Positions 44,163-53,164 of a DNA stretch of 64,000 bases are shown piece by piece. Source of the stretch: DAOVVL01 sp965603095 (lineage in GTDB: Bacteria > Pseudomonadota > Alphaproteobacteria > Rhodospirillales > Magnetovibrionaceae). Location: NCBI GenBank assembly GCA_965603095.1, contig CBFDBQ010000002.1, forward strand, positions 28,401 to 92,400, written 5' to 3'. Numbering within the stretch: the stretch's first letter is position 1; the number at the start of each line of letters is the position of its first letter. The position numbers were made by a program, and so were the translations under genes. The notes beneath the pieces were generated by a model. It saw nothing but the letters and a program-made list of their open reading frames with translations, was not told the DNA's origin and searched no databases.

Positions 44163-45104
44163 CTAATTGTTTGGCAGGCGTAAAACCTGACCCGGATATA
44201 TAAGATTAGCATCCTTTATTTGGTCGGAATTTTCTTCAAATATTTCGTGATAGCTTAGGCCTTTGCCATAGGTTCTGCGCGCCAACCGCCATAGACTATT
44301 TCCTGGCTGAACCACAACAAATGAACCGGGCTTAAGGTTTGGCATATTGCTCAATTGGGCGCGTTGAAACGGTATTTCTACCCGACGGGCAACCTTCATA
44401 TTTTTACCAATCTGATCTGCACGTAATTTATAATTGCCGGGCGTAATATCTGTTTTTGGCATCAGCGTCCAACGTCCATTTTCATCAGTTTTTGTTCTGC
44501 CGATAAAGTTGTTATCAACATATAGCTGTACTATAGACCCGGGATCTGCCCGCCCACTTATTGAAAGACGACCGTTCTCATAATCAACATTATCTATGGC
44601 AAGCTGAGATGTTTTTTCTGTTTCACCTGAACTAGGTTTTTGCAAAACCTCGCTAGCCCCGGTGCCATCACGGCGAACTTTTAGGGCAAGCGCATCTTTA
44701 CCGCGTTCGGGTACGCGCATAAGAACAATATGATCGGATAAAACAGGGTCATGACCATCAAGCAGCATTCTTAAGCCAAGCTTGTGCTCACCAACTTCAA
44801 GAACCTCAGCCGGAACAAAAACCCATTCACCCCGCGTATCGGTTTTTACGGTTCCAAATACTTTTTCGTTATCAAGCACCTCTATGGTTGAGCTGGGGTG
44901 GGCTCTTCCTGCCATTACGGCATTGCCTTCATTGTTAACGCGAACCACATCAAACGTGGGTGGAATTATTTTGGTTATTTCGCTATCAGATTTTTGCGTA
45001 GCACTTGGCGGTTCGGGTTGCTCCTGACCGATTATAACGCTCGCGCCAATGGCGCCTGCAATAATGGCAGCACCTACTATCGATATAAGAATTGATTTTT
45101 GCAC
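44163..45104 (-). CDS. LysM-domain envelope protein with Ig-like repeats
   Basis: 313 residues from GTG at 45104 (VQKSILISIVGAAIIAGAIG), chosen for GAGAGG before it and because it opens directly on the membrane segment; the open frame to 45167 adds a basic stretch with no site. Two repeated beta domains follow (SSTIEVLDNEKVFGTVKTDTRGEWVF; SIVQLYVDNNFIGRTKTDENGRWTL). The C-terminal LysM is VVQPGNSLWRLARRTYGKGLSYHEIFEENSDQIKDANLIYPGQVLRLP. It likely sits in the periplasm, anchored in the inner membrane, and binds peptidoglycan. Confidence 0.85.
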   Translation of the reverse strand: MQKSILISIVGAAIIAGAIGASVIIGQEQPEPPSATQKSDSEITKIIPPTFDVVRVNNEGNAVMAGRAHPSSTIEVLDNEKVFGTVKTDTRGEWVFVPAEVLEVGEHKLGLRMLLDGHDPVLSDHIVLMRVPERGKDALALKVRRDGTGASEVLQKPSSGETEKTSQLAIDNVDYENGRLSISGRADPGSIVQLYVDNNFIGRTKTDENGRWTLMPKTDITPGNYKLRADQIGKNMKVARRVEIPFQRAQLSNMPNLKPGSFVVVQPGNSLWRLARRTYGKGLSYHEIFEENSDQIKDANLIYPGQVLRLPNN

Positions 45105-45250
45105 TTTAGCCCTCTCGTGCGAGCCGCGGAAAAAAACGCCACCCCAAGTTCGCGTATGTCGCCACAATAATTAGTTTCAGGTCTTGAGATTAAATCCCCT
45201 TATCTCTCATAGCAACTTAGATTAGGTGATATGGGGAAAAATATCAGCTA

Positions 45251-46207
45251 TTACTGCCAGCTTTCACCTGAATCGGCCTTGTTCTTGCGTTTAATAGAAT
45301 TATTTACAGGATTTATTGCGCGCAGATATTCAATTACCGCCTTCCGGTCATCATTTGTCATTTTGCTGGTTGAATGGGTTATGGATTCTGCCATTACTCC
45401 TCCAACGAAATCTGCATCCGGCAACATACCCATTTTCAAAAGCATATCAATATCGCCCACGGACCATTTTCCAATACCAGTTTCTCTGTCAGATGTAATG
45501 TTTGGAACCGTAATCCCCTCTGGGTTGGAATTGGTTCCAGCATAATCCATAGCCATGGCAAGGCCGCCCATTATATTTCTTGGGGTGTGGCATTCACGAC
45601 AATGGGAAAGGGCTTCAACTATATAGCGTCCACGTTCCCATGTTTTGCTTTTCCCTTCCACTGGCATCAAGGGGGATTTATCAAAATTAAGAATTTTCCA
45701 AATTGAAATTAAAAAACGCCATTCAAATGGTGGTTCTAATTTGTGTGCTATGTTTTGTTTATTATTTGCGGGGATGGTTTTTATATATACCCAAAGCGCC
45801 TTTAAGTCTTCGTCTGACATTTTTCTATATGACGTATATGGAAATGCTGGGTAATAATTTTTCCCATCGGGTGAAATTCCATCTCGCATGGCATGGGCAA
45901 AATTATCAAAAGTCCAATTTCCGATACCTGCGTTTACATCAGACGTAATATTAGGGCTGAAAAAAGTACCAAATTCAGTTTCAAACTTTCTGCCCCCGGC
46001 AAGAAACCCATTGGTGGATTTTTTAATTGTGTGACAACCAGCGCATCCGGCAAGATTAAATATATATTGCCCGCGTTTTAGCTCAGCCTCAGCCCCATCA
46101 CCCGTTGCCCCATTTGCAATGCTGACGTTAATTGCGCCTAAAAAAAATAACACCGCCAAAACCATTTTCACGGTTCGGGCGATGTTATATTTTGGAATAC
46201 TTGTCAT
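45251..46207 (-). CDS. Exported diheme cytochrome c
   Basis: 318 residues with N-terminal hydrophobic signal (MVLAVLFFLGAINVSIA). Two CxxCH sites: CAGCH in QYIFNLAGCAGCHT and CRECH in EALSHCRECHTPRN. Each domain has a distal Met candidate, and NITSD occurs once per domain. The layout matches cytochrome c subunits of membrane-bound alcohol/sugar dehydrogenases, but no dehydrogenase gene is adjacent. Follows the cytochrome c' gene by 16 bases, so it is probably co-transcribed. Confidence 0.88.
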   Translation of the reverse strand: MTSIPKYNIARTVKMVLAVLFFLGAINVSIANGATGDGAEAELKRGQYIFNLAGCAGCHTIKKSTNGFLAGGRKFETEFGTFFSPNITSDVNAGIGNWTFDNFAHAMRDGISPDGKNYYPAFPYTSYRKMSDEDLKALWVYIKTIPANNKQNIAHKLEPPFEWRFLISIWKILNFDKSPLMPVEGKSKTWERGRYIVEALSHCRECHTPRNIMGGLAMAMDYAGTNSNPEGITVPNITSDRETGIGKWSVGDIDMLLKMGMLPDADFVGGVMAESITHSTSKMTNDDRKAVIEYLRAINPVNNSIKRKNKADSGESWQ

Positions 46208-46223
46208 CTAGAAGATTACTTTT

Positions 46224-46694
46224 TCACTTTTTTTCTTTCTTTTCGCGGAAGTTTTCATGGCAATTTTTGCAGGTTTCACCTGTTTTGCCGAAAGCTTGAC
46301 CAAATGCCGCCATGTCACCACCTTGGGCAACTGTGGCTAAATTGGCCGCCGCATCCTGAAATGCTTTCATTGATTTTGAAAATTCTTCAGGTTTTTCCCA
46401 AATGACGGGAAGGGCGGTTGTTTCGCCAAAGTCTGATCCTTCAGGGAAAACCGTTGAGGCAATTTTTGACAAATCAACCAATGCGTTGGCATGGGTTGTT
46501 AAATCGGCTTTGTTGCCGGCGCCTTTCATTATGCCAACCATGGCACCAAAATTACCGCGCACCGCGGTCATTACTGATTTTCTGTATTTAATTGCCTGCT
46601 CTGCGGCGGCGTCTTGCGCCATGGCGGTCCCACTTGCAGAAAGCATGGTAATGCTAAATGCGATGGCTATAACTGATAAAAACAAACGTCTCAT
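46224..46694 (-). CDS. Cytochrome c' family (class II) protein
   Basis: 156 residues from ATG at 46694 (MRRLFLSVIAIAFS) after GGGAGAA; the longer frame upstream lacks a site. Signal peptide cleaved near TAMA-QD. A four-helix bundle-like chain with a single C-terminal CKNCH heme site (ETCKNCHENFREK), the class II arrangement. Such proteins bind NO or act as electron carriers in the periplasm. Confidence 0.9.
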   Translation of the reverse strand: MRRLFLSVIAIAFSITMLSASGTAMAQDAAAEQAIKYRKSVMTAVRGNFGAMVGIMKGAGNKADLTTHANALVDLSKIASTVFPEGSDFGETTALPVIWEKPEEFSKSMKAFQDAAANLATVAQGGDMAAFGQAFGKTGETCKNCHENFREKKEKK

Positions 46695-46893
46695 GTAACA
46701 AGTTCTCCCGATTGTTTGTGTGATGTAGAATATTTTGTCTAAAACACCACGCTTTGCAAAGTGTAATAATGTAGTTAAATGTAGTAACAAGAAATAACAA
46801 TAAAATGCTGTTACAAATTTACAACAAATAATTAGCTAACATCTTGATAAAAAAGCAATATTTAAGCGAGTAGAAACCCATGAGCAAACCTCT

Positions 46894-47490
46894 ATGAACG
46901 GCCATAGTAGTAATACCAATGCAATATGTGTTTTTTGCGGCTCAAGAAGCGGAAATAGCCCCAGCTTTTCGGCTCAGGCGGCCAAACTAGGGACGATGAT
47001 TGCCGAACGAGACATCAGGTTGGTTTATGGTGGCGGCGACATTGGCCTTATGGGTGTTGTTGTTCGCGCCGTATTAGTAGGCGGCGGCAAGGCGACTGGG
47101 GTTATTCCAAAGTTTTTATTAGAATATGAAGTCGGAAAGCCAGATGTCGATGAATTTATACCCGTAGAAACAATGCACGAAAGAAAAGCGATTATGTTTG
47201 ATCGTTCCGATGCGTTTGTTGTTCTTCCCGGTGGTATTGGCACCCTTGATGAAACCATGGAAATTACAACATGGAAACAGCTGCGCCAGCACAGTAAGCC
47301 AATTATTATTGTAAATATCGATGGATGTTGGGACAGCATGATAAATCTATTTGATAGCGTTATCGATGCGGGATTTGCCCATTCTTCCATTAAAGAGCTA
47401 ATTACAGTTGTCGATAGTGTTGATGATGTTTTTGAAGCAATTGCCAACGCACCGGAACCAAAAGAAGAAACCATCACCAGCCATTTTTGA
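46894..47490 (+). CDS. LOG-family Rossmann protein (TIGR00730)
   Basis: 198 residues. Motifs CVFCGSRSGNSP, VYGGGDIGLMGVVV, MHERKAIMFDRSDAFVVLPGGIGTLDE, containing the PGGxGTxxE signature. Family members hydrolyse nucleoside 5'-monophosphates to ribose phosphate and base (LONELY GUY, cytokinin activation in plants). The bacterial role is uncertain. The start ATG overlaps the stop of a five-codon frame at 46880. Confidence 0.9.
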   Translation: MNGHSSNTNAICVFCGSRSGNSPSFSAQAAKLGTMIAERDIRLVYGGGDIGLMGVVVRAVLVGGGKATGVIPKFLLEYEVGKPDVDEFIPVETMHERKAIMFDRSDAFVVLPGGIGTLDETMEITTWKQLRQHSKPIIIVNIDGCWDSMINLFDSVIDAGFAHSSIKELITVVDSVDDVFEAIANAPEPKEETITSHF

Positions 47491-47580
47491 TTATTCCTTT
47501 AATGATATTGATTATAATTTTGCTCTTCTTAATCTTATCGGTAATTTTAGCCCCATCCCATTAATGCAGGAGAAATGACA

Positions 47581-48801
47581 ATGTCTAAGATAAAGGTCAA
47601 AAATCCCGTCGTTGAATTAGATGGCGATGAAATGACCCGTATTATATGGTCTTTTATCAAGGACAAACTGATCCTGCCTTATCTTGATATTGATCTTAAA
47701 TATTTCGACCTTGGTGTTGAAAAGCGTGACGAAACCAACGATCAAATAACCATTGATGCGGCTAACGCTATCAAGGAATTTAGGGTTGGGGTTAAATGTG
47801 CCACCATTACACCCGATGAAGCCCGGGTAGAAGAATTCGGCCTAAAACAAATGTGGCGCTCGCCCAATGGAACCATTCGCAACATTGTTGGCGGCACAAT
47901 TTTTCGCCAACCGATTATTTGCAAAAACGTACCGCGCCTAGTGCCGGGCTGGACCAAGCCAATAGTTATTGGCCGTCATGCCTATGGTGATCAATACCGG
48001 GCAACCGATTTTGTTGTGCCGGGGCCGGGCAAGCTTACGGTTAAATTTGTTGGCGACGATGGCGAAATAATCGAACGCGAAGTCCATCAATTTCCGGGTA
48101 GCGGCGTTGCCATGTCCATGTTTAACGAAGACGAAAGCATTCGTGGGTTTGCGCAGTCTTGTTTCAATTATGGCCTTAACCTTGGCTGGCCGGTTTACCT
48201 TTCGACCAAGAACACAATTTTGAAAGCCTATGACGGGCGCTTTATGGATTTGTTCCAGGAAGTTTTTGATGCTGAATTCAAAGACAGGTTTGATGGCGCT
48301 GGCATAACCTATGAACACCGTCTAATTGACGACATGGTTGCATCGGCCATGAAATGGTCGGGTGAATATGTCTGGGCGTGCAAGAACTATGATGGCGATG
48401 TGCAATCTGACACCGTGGCCCAAGGCTTCGGCTCGCTGGGCTTGATGACATCAGTATTAATGACCCCTGATGGCAACACCATCGAGGCCGAGGCGGCCCA
48501 CGGCACCGTTACTAGGCATTATCGTCAGCATCAGGCGGGCAAGGAAACATCAACCAACCCCATTGCTTCAATCTTTGCTTGGACCGGGGGGTTGGCATAT
48601 AGGGGAAGATTTGATGACACCCCGGATGTAATCCGCTTTGCCGAAACTTTGGAACGGGTTTGTATCGATACGGTAGAATCCGGCCACATGACCAAGGATT
48701 TGGCCATACTCATAGGCCCGGATCAGAAATGGATGACCACTACTCAACTCCTCGATCAGTTGGATGAAAACCTGAAAAAAGCCATGGAAAGCTGGAAATA
48801 G
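47581..48801 (+). CDS. icd: NADP-dependent isocitrate dehydrogenase
   Basis: 406 residues from ATG at 47581 (MSKIKVKNPV), eight bases after AGGAG; an ATG at 47575 is two codons earlier. This is the homodimeric eukaryote-like subfamily common in alphaproteobacteria: ELDGDEMTRIIW, KCATITPDEARVEEFGLKQMWRSPNGTIRN, and QSDTVAQGFGSLGLMTS with EAAHGTVTRHYRQH. It oxidatively decarboxylates isocitrate in the TCA cycle. Confidence 0.96.
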   Translation: MSKIKVKNPVVELDGDEMTRIIWSFIKDKLILPYLDIDLKYFDLGVEKRDETNDQITIDAANAIKEFRVGVKCATITPDEARVEEFGLKQMWRSPNGTIRNIVGGTIFRQPIICKNVPRLVPGWTKPIVIGRHAYGDQYRATDFVVPGPGKLTVKFVGDDGEIIEREVHQFPGSGVAMSMFNEDESIRGFAQSCFNYGLNLGWPVYLSTKNTILKAYDGRFMDLFQEVFDAEFKDRFDGAGITYEHRLIDDMVASAMKWSGEYVWACKNYDGDVQSDTVAQGFGSLGLMTSVLMTPDGNTIEAEAAHGTVTRHYRQHQAGKETSTNPIASIFAWTGGLAYRGRFDDTPDVIRFAETLERVCIDTVESGHMTKDLAILIGPDQKWMTTTQLLDQLDENLKKAMESWK

Positions 48802-48884
48802 GCCACTTCCCCAGGATTTCATAAGTATTTTCGAGCATTTTTGTCAGCTGTGGCTAATTTTGGCCCCTTTGGGCCCATTTGGAC

Positions 48885-48913
48885 TTGACGAGGGGCTCTC
48901 AATTCCCTAAAAA
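48885..48913 (+). promoter_or_regulatory. rpmB promoter
   Basis: TTGACG (48885-48890), 17 bases, TAAAAA (48908-48913), about 70 bases before the rpmB start. Confidence 0.5.
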
Positions 48914-48982
48914 CCGCCATCTAAGGGTTGCCTCTGTTGGGTGGGCCTTGAACATAATTTTTACCTTTTAGGATCTTAACAA

Positions 48983-49276
48983 ATGTCTAGAACGTGTGAT
49001 CTCACAGGAACTGGTGTACGGACCGGCAATAACGTGTCTCATGCCAAAAACAGAACCCGTCGTCGTTTTCTGCCCAATCTGCATGTGGCATCAATTGCAA
49101 GCGATGCGTTGGGTCATTCCATTTCCATGCGTATTTGCGCTAGCACCATCCGCACCATTGAACACAATGGTGGGCTTGATTCTTATCTGTTGGGAACATC
49201 CAACCGCAAGCTAACCGTTGAAGCGCAAAAGCTAAAACGCCGTATTCAGCGCGCTATTGCTAAAAAAGCCGCTTAA
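48983..49276 (+). CDS. rpmB: 50S ribosomal protein L28
   Basis: 97 residues starting MSRTCDLTGTGVRTGNNVSHAKNRTRRRF, the L28 signature, with the basic RNA-binding body NLHVASIASDALGHSISMRI. Stand-alone gene with its own promoter and terminator. Confidence 0.97.
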   Translation: MSRTCDLTGTGVRTGNNVSHAKNRTRRRFLPNLHVASIASDALGHSISMRICASTIRTIEHNGGLDSYLLGTSNRKLTVEAQKLKRRIQRAIAKKAA

Positions 49277-49301
49277 AACAAAGAATCCTATTTAAGAGTT
49301 T

Positions 49302-49332
49302 AAAAAACCCGCTTGTTTCGAGCGGGTTTTTT
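49302..49332 (+). terminator. rpmB terminator
   Basis: ACCCGCT, loop TGTTTCG, AGCGGGT with flanking A6 and T6. Confidence 0.92.
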
Positions 49333-49387
49333 GTTGCTTGAAAAACCTGCTATGCTCACTGATATATAAAATATCGGGGAGGTTCTA

Positions 49388-50104
49388 ATGGATTTGCAGG
49401 AATTCCACCCATCACGAAGATCGCTTATTCAGGCGCTATTAATAGCCAGCGGCTTTGCCCCGGCCATGATGTATTTGCTTAGAACGGCAAATGCCAATTC
49501 CAAGGTTCCGATTGTTCCGGGGTTTCAGGAAATAAATGGCCATGTCCGGCTCAATGGAAAAAAACCAATAATTCATCAAATGGTTTCACCCGGTGACGTG
49601 GTAACCACCGGCATTGATGGCAATGCCATAATTATTATCGGCCAGCACGCGTACATGATGCGTGAAAATGCAGAAATAGAATTCTACGTCGAAGATTTTG
49701 AACAAAGCCCCGATGGCGATGTGTCGGGCATTATTAAAATAATATCCGGTGCGGTTCTTTCGGTATTTGGTAAAACCAATACAACCATATTAACCCCGCT
49801 GGCATCCATCGGAATTCGCGGTACCGCATGTTATGTGGATTCAAAGCCAGATCGTACCTATGCCTGCGTATGTTATGGCATTGGTGAGTTGGGTGGTTCT
49901 GATGGCAAGCATTTAGAAACGGTTAGAACTGCTCGTCATGATTCTCCGCGTTTCATTTACCCACCTGGAAAACGAACACGAATAGAAAAAGCCCCGGTAA
50001 TAGACCACAAAGATGATGAGCTTCGCCTATTGGAAAAGCTGGTTAACCGCAGACCGCTGTTTGACAGGTTGGGCAAAAGCAACAGCGATGGTTCTGGGTA
50101 TTAA
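49388..50104 (+). CDS. FecR-domain protein with twin-arginine-like leader
   Basis: 238 residues. N-terminus SRRSLIQALLIASGFAPAMM suggests a Tat-type signal or anchor. The FecR-like body is HVRLNGKKPIIHQMVSPGDVVTTGIDGNAIIIIG, then IIKIISGAVLSVFGK and TPLASIGIRGTACYVD. Three Cys lie close together (ACYVD, YACVCYG). It is the second FecR-type protein of the window but has no sigma or TonB receptor beside it. It may be a periplasmic structural or sensor protein. ATG follows GGGGAGG. Confidence 0.75.
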   Translation: MDLQEFHPSRRSLIQALLIASGFAPAMMYLLRTANANSKVPIVPGFQEINGHVRLNGKKPIIHQMVSPGDVVTTGIDGNAIIIIGQHAYMMRENAEIEFYVEDFEQSPDGDVSGIIKIISGAVLSVFGKTNTTILTPLASIGIRGTACYVDSKPDRTYACVCYGIGELGGSDGKHLETVRTARHDSPRFIYPPGKRTRIEKAPVIDHKDDELRLLEKLVNRRPLFDRLGKSNSDGSGY

Positions 50105-51004
50105 TCACCCAAGCTTGGCATTAAAGAAATCTATGGTGCGCCCCCATGCTAATTCGGCGGCAGCTTGGTCATAGCGCGGCGTAGTATCGTTATGAAAGCC
50201 GTGGTTTACGCCGGGATAAACGTGCGCGGTATACTCTTTGTTATTCGCTTTAAGGGCCGCTTCAAAATCTGGCCAGCCTTTATTAATTCGCTTATCCAAC
50301 TCGCCGTAATGCAATAACAATGGCGCTTTAATTTTTACAACGTCTTCGGCACTAGGCTGGCTTCCATAAAATGGAACCGATGCCGCCATATCGGGCAAGC
50401 GAACAGCCATGGCGTTACAAACTCCACCACCATAACAAAAACCAACTGCACCGACCTTGCCGTTTGAATTGCTGTCTGCTTTTAGGTAACCGTAGGCGGC
50501 AATGAAATCTTCCAGCAATTTTCCTTTGTCCATGGTTTTTTGCATTACCTTGCCTTCATCATCGGTGCCGGGGTACCCGCCAATGGGGCTTAGGCCATCT
50601 GGGGCAAGTGCTGTAAAGCCAGCAAGCGCAATTCTGCGGGCAACATCGGCGATATAGGGGTTAAGACCACGGTTTTCGTGAATTACCACCACGCTTCCAA
50701 GTTTTTTGTCACCACCTGCAGGCCTGACAAGATATCCGCTTACATTTCCGTGCCCATCTGGTGATGAATAGGTAATAGTTTCAGCATTTATGCGGGGGTC
50801 TTTTTCATCGACCTGATTGGCCAACGCGTAATTGGGCGAAAGGGTATTTAATAGTGCCATTGCGGTTGTACCGCCAACCGCAAACTTGGCTGCACCACGG
50901 AGAAAATCTCTACGTTCAATTAAGCCATGGCAGTAGCTATCATAAAGATTGAGAAGCTCTTGGTCGAATTCTGATGCTTTTTTACGCTCTATTTCTCGCT
51001 CCAT
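50105..51004 (-). CDS. Exported dienelactone hydrolase-family protein
   Basis: 299 residues. ERRDFLRGAAKFAVGGTTAM at about 30-50 is a twin-arginine signal preceded by an unusually long cytosolic lead. The catalytic domain has the Cys nucleophile in GFCYGGGVC, Asp in GELDKRIN and His in NHGFHND, the DLH triad. Also VVVIHENRGLNPYIADVARR. It hydrolyses lactones or related esters, presumably in the periplasm. Converges with the FecR gene: stops abut. Confidence 0.9.
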   Translation of the reverse strand: MEREIERKKASEFDQELLNLYDSYCHGLIERRDFLRGAAKFAVGGTTAMALLNTLSPNYALANQVDEKDPRINAETITYSSPDGHGNVSGYLVRPAGGDKKLGSVVVIHENRGLNPYIADVARRIALAGFTALAPDGLSPIGGYPGTDDEGKVMQKTMDKGKLLEDFIAAYGYLKADSNSNGKVGAVGFCYGGGVCNAMAVRLPDMAASVPFYGSQPSAEDVVKIKAPLLLHYGELDKRINKGWPDFEAALKANNKEYTAHVYPGVNHGFHNDTTPRYDQAAAELAWGRTIDFFNAKLG

Positions 51005-51151
51005 AATTTAAGTCCCTCCATACTTTTATTATTGTTATGATATTAATATTAAAGAGATAAAAGTCTTGAATGGGAAGGGCTTAAACACAATGTTATTCAA
51101 GTGCTTATTATTTACGTCTGTAAATTGGAAAATGAAAAAAGACCATAATCA

Positions 51152-52012
51152 ATGCCAAAATATATAAATGGATACATACAAACAGCAGGTCTGCTTAGCG
51201 CGCTAACCTTACTTTTCATGCTCGTTGGGTTATTGCTGGGCGGGGAAAGCGGGATGGTTATTGCTCTTGTGCTTGCTGTAATTATAAGTGCGACCATTTA
51301 TTGGAATGCAGATAAAATTGTGCTTCGAATGCATGGTGCAAAAAAAACCGATCAAGATAGCAAACCAGAATTATTTGAAATTATTTCTAGGCTTGTCGCA
51401 AATGCTGGAATTTTGATGCCAGCAGTTTATATAATTGATGAGATCCAGCCAAACGCTTTTGCCACCGGACGCAACCCCAAAACCGCATCCGTGGTCATCA
51501 GCACAGGCTTGCTTCATTTATTAAATCAAGATGAACTTTCCGGTGTAATAGGCCACGAATTGGCACACATTAAAAATCACGACACATTTGTAATGAGCGT
51601 AACCGCAATTATTGCAAGCATGCTACCGTTTGCCCCGTTATCAGCAATTATTGTTAAAATGGCAATATCTAACGAACGCGAATATGAGGCAGATCGTGTC
51701 GGAGCTGAAATTATCGAAGAACCATCATGGCTTGCCAGTGCGTTAGGCAAGCTTGAAAAAAATGCATTGGCTACAGATAAAGAAGATATAAAAATAAACT
51801 TTGCTACAGCACATATGTTTATAATTAATCCACTTATGGCGCATAAACCGGGCAGTCTTTTTTCAACCCATCCTGCAAGTATAAATAGAATGATGCGCCT
51901 TGTTTCCATGAGCGCAAAAAATGATTGGCTGAATAGCCACGGTGCAAATGATTCATCTGGTTCAGCTGATTCAATTGGGCGCCGAAGCTCCATACCCGAT
52001 AGCAAAAATTAA
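51152..52012 (+). CDS. htpX: HtpX-like M48 membrane metalloprotease
   Basis: 286 residues. Two N-terminal membrane segments (TAGLLSALTLLFMLVGLLLGG, MVIALVLAVIISATIYW). Zinc site HELAH (His135, Glu136, His139) and a downstream Glu in NEREYEADRVGAE. NAFATGRNP and STHPASINRM match HtpX. It degrades damaged membrane proteins alongside FtsH. ATG at 51152 lacks a strong ribosome site. Confidence 0.92.
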   Translation: MPKYINGYIQTAGLLSALTLLFMLVGLLLGGESGMVIALVLAVIISATIYWNADKIVLRMHGAKKTDQDSKPELFEIISRLVANAGILMPAVYIIDEIQPNAFATGRNPKTASVVISTGLLHLLNQDELSGVIGHELAHIKNHDTFVMSVTAIIASMLPFAPLSAIIVKMAISNEREYEADRVGAEIIEEPSWLASALGKLEKNALATDKEDIKINFATAHMFIINPLMAHKPGSLFSTHPASINRMMRLVSMSAKNDWLNSHGANDSSGSADSIGRRSSIPDSKN

Positions 52013-52015
52013 AAA

Positions 52016-52049
52016 GGGGGCCGGAAAAAATCCCGACCCCAATTTTTTT
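52016..52049. terminator. Terminator between htpX and the PCu(A)C gene
   Basis: GGGGGCCGG and CCCGACCCC form an imperfect stem with A-rich left and TTTTTTT right flanks, serving convergent genes. Confidence 0.65.
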
Positions 52050-52065
52050 CAAATTTATTTGAATA

Positions 52066-52563
52066 TTAGTTATGTTTCATATTTTCCATATTGCCATGAC
52101 CCATGCCCTGCATACCACCCTTTGCTCCGGGTGACATAACATTGACGGTTAGTTCAATTTTGCCGGCTTTTTCAAATGTCAGCGTCAAAGGAAAAGAAGA
52201 CCCTTCAATAAGTTTATTTTCTAGGCCTATAAACATTACGTGGTAGCTGCCGGGTTTAAGGTCGGTGCTTCCGCCTGCTGCTACGGGTATAAAATCAACC
52301 TTGCGCATTTTCATTATGTCGCCGTCCATTTTATGGGTATGGAGTTCGGTTTTTTTAGAAATGTTTGCGCTTGCGGATATCATCTTGTCATCGGCCGCGC
52401 CCATGTTGTGGATTTCCATGAAGGCGGCTCCGGCGTTGGCCATTCCGGCAGATGCCCTTGACCATGCATTTTTGACCATAATGTCACCGGCCAGTGCGCT
52501 ACCGGCACCAAAAATAATTACGCTTGCAGTAAATGCTGTTACGAAAATGTTGCTCTGTTTCAT
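52066..52563 (-). CDS. Periplasmic copper chaperone PCu(A)C
   Basis: 165 residues with signal peptide ending SALA-GD. Copper ligands in the family pattern: AFMEIHNMG, then ELHTHKMDGDIMKM. The His/Met-rich tail (MQGMGHGNMENMKH) adds further copper ligands. It delivers Cu(I) to the Cu-A site of cytochrome oxidase or takes part in copper tolerance. A DUF2946 gene with a CPIC motif lies upstream. Confidence 0.93.
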   Translation of the reverse strand: MKQSNIFVTAFTASVIIFGAGSALAGDIMVKNAWSRASAGMANAGAAFMEIHNMGAADDKMISASANISKKTELHTHKMDGDIMKMRKVDFIPVAAGGSTDLKPGSYHVMFIGLENKLIEGSSFPLTLTFEKAGKIELTVNVMSPGAKGGMQGMGHGNMENMKHN

Positions 52564-52670
52564 TGTTTAATTTCCTTTTATTTAGATACTAATTACCATC
52601 TCAAAGTGGGTGCAATTGGGCGCACCGCTACTGATGAGAAAGATTTGATTTTAGATTATAAAAATTGGAT

Positions 52671-53099
52671 TTAAGCGGCAGGGGGCGCGCGCGGAGAATT
52701 AGGGTCTTTGTAATATTTATATACCGCCATGCTATCTGGGGCGGTAACCACATTGTTATTTTCAAGGCTCAATACAGCGAATGTAAATATTTGTGCCTTT
52801 GGTGTGTCGGCACCAATTTGTAATTGGCAGATAGGGCATTCCCAGGTCGATTTTGCCGTGGGTGGGCCCACTGGATTTCCATCTTGGTCGATAGATTGAA
52901 GCTGAATTCCAAACTGGGTGCAAAACGCAAGCGTTCTATCAAAAGCAGTATTGTTTGCCGCAAATGCCATGCTGATGGGCATTAAAACCTGAATAGCCAG
53001 CGCCAAAAGCGCAATTTTAAGCGACCACAATCTAACCCCTTGGCGAATGCTTTGGCGGTTTTTTGGCTTTGTTGGCATGTGGTTCTTAGCGGTTTGCAA
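52671..53099 (-). CDS. DUF2946-family protein (copper-linked)
   Basis: 142 residues; start uncertain (MQTAKNHMPTK or the internal Met). A membrane/signal segment lies at about 30-48 (LALAIQVLMPISMAFA). ECPICQLQ is the conserved Cys pair of DUF2946. This family usually sits beside PCu(A)C, as here, so a role in copper uptake or sensing is inferred. Confidence 0.78.
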   Translation of the reverse strand: MQTAKNHMPTKPKNRQSIRQGVRLWSLKIALLALAIQVLMPISMAFAANNTAFDRTLAFCTQFGIQLQSIDQDGNPVGPPTAKSTWECPICQLQIGADTPKAQIFTFAVLSLENNNVVTAPDSMAVYKYYKDPNSPRAPPAA

Positions 53100-53164
53100 C
53101 GATAGCTCCTAGCGGGTTGTTTGGGTATTTTCCATCGCTTTGGTATGGAATGCAATGTATTTGG

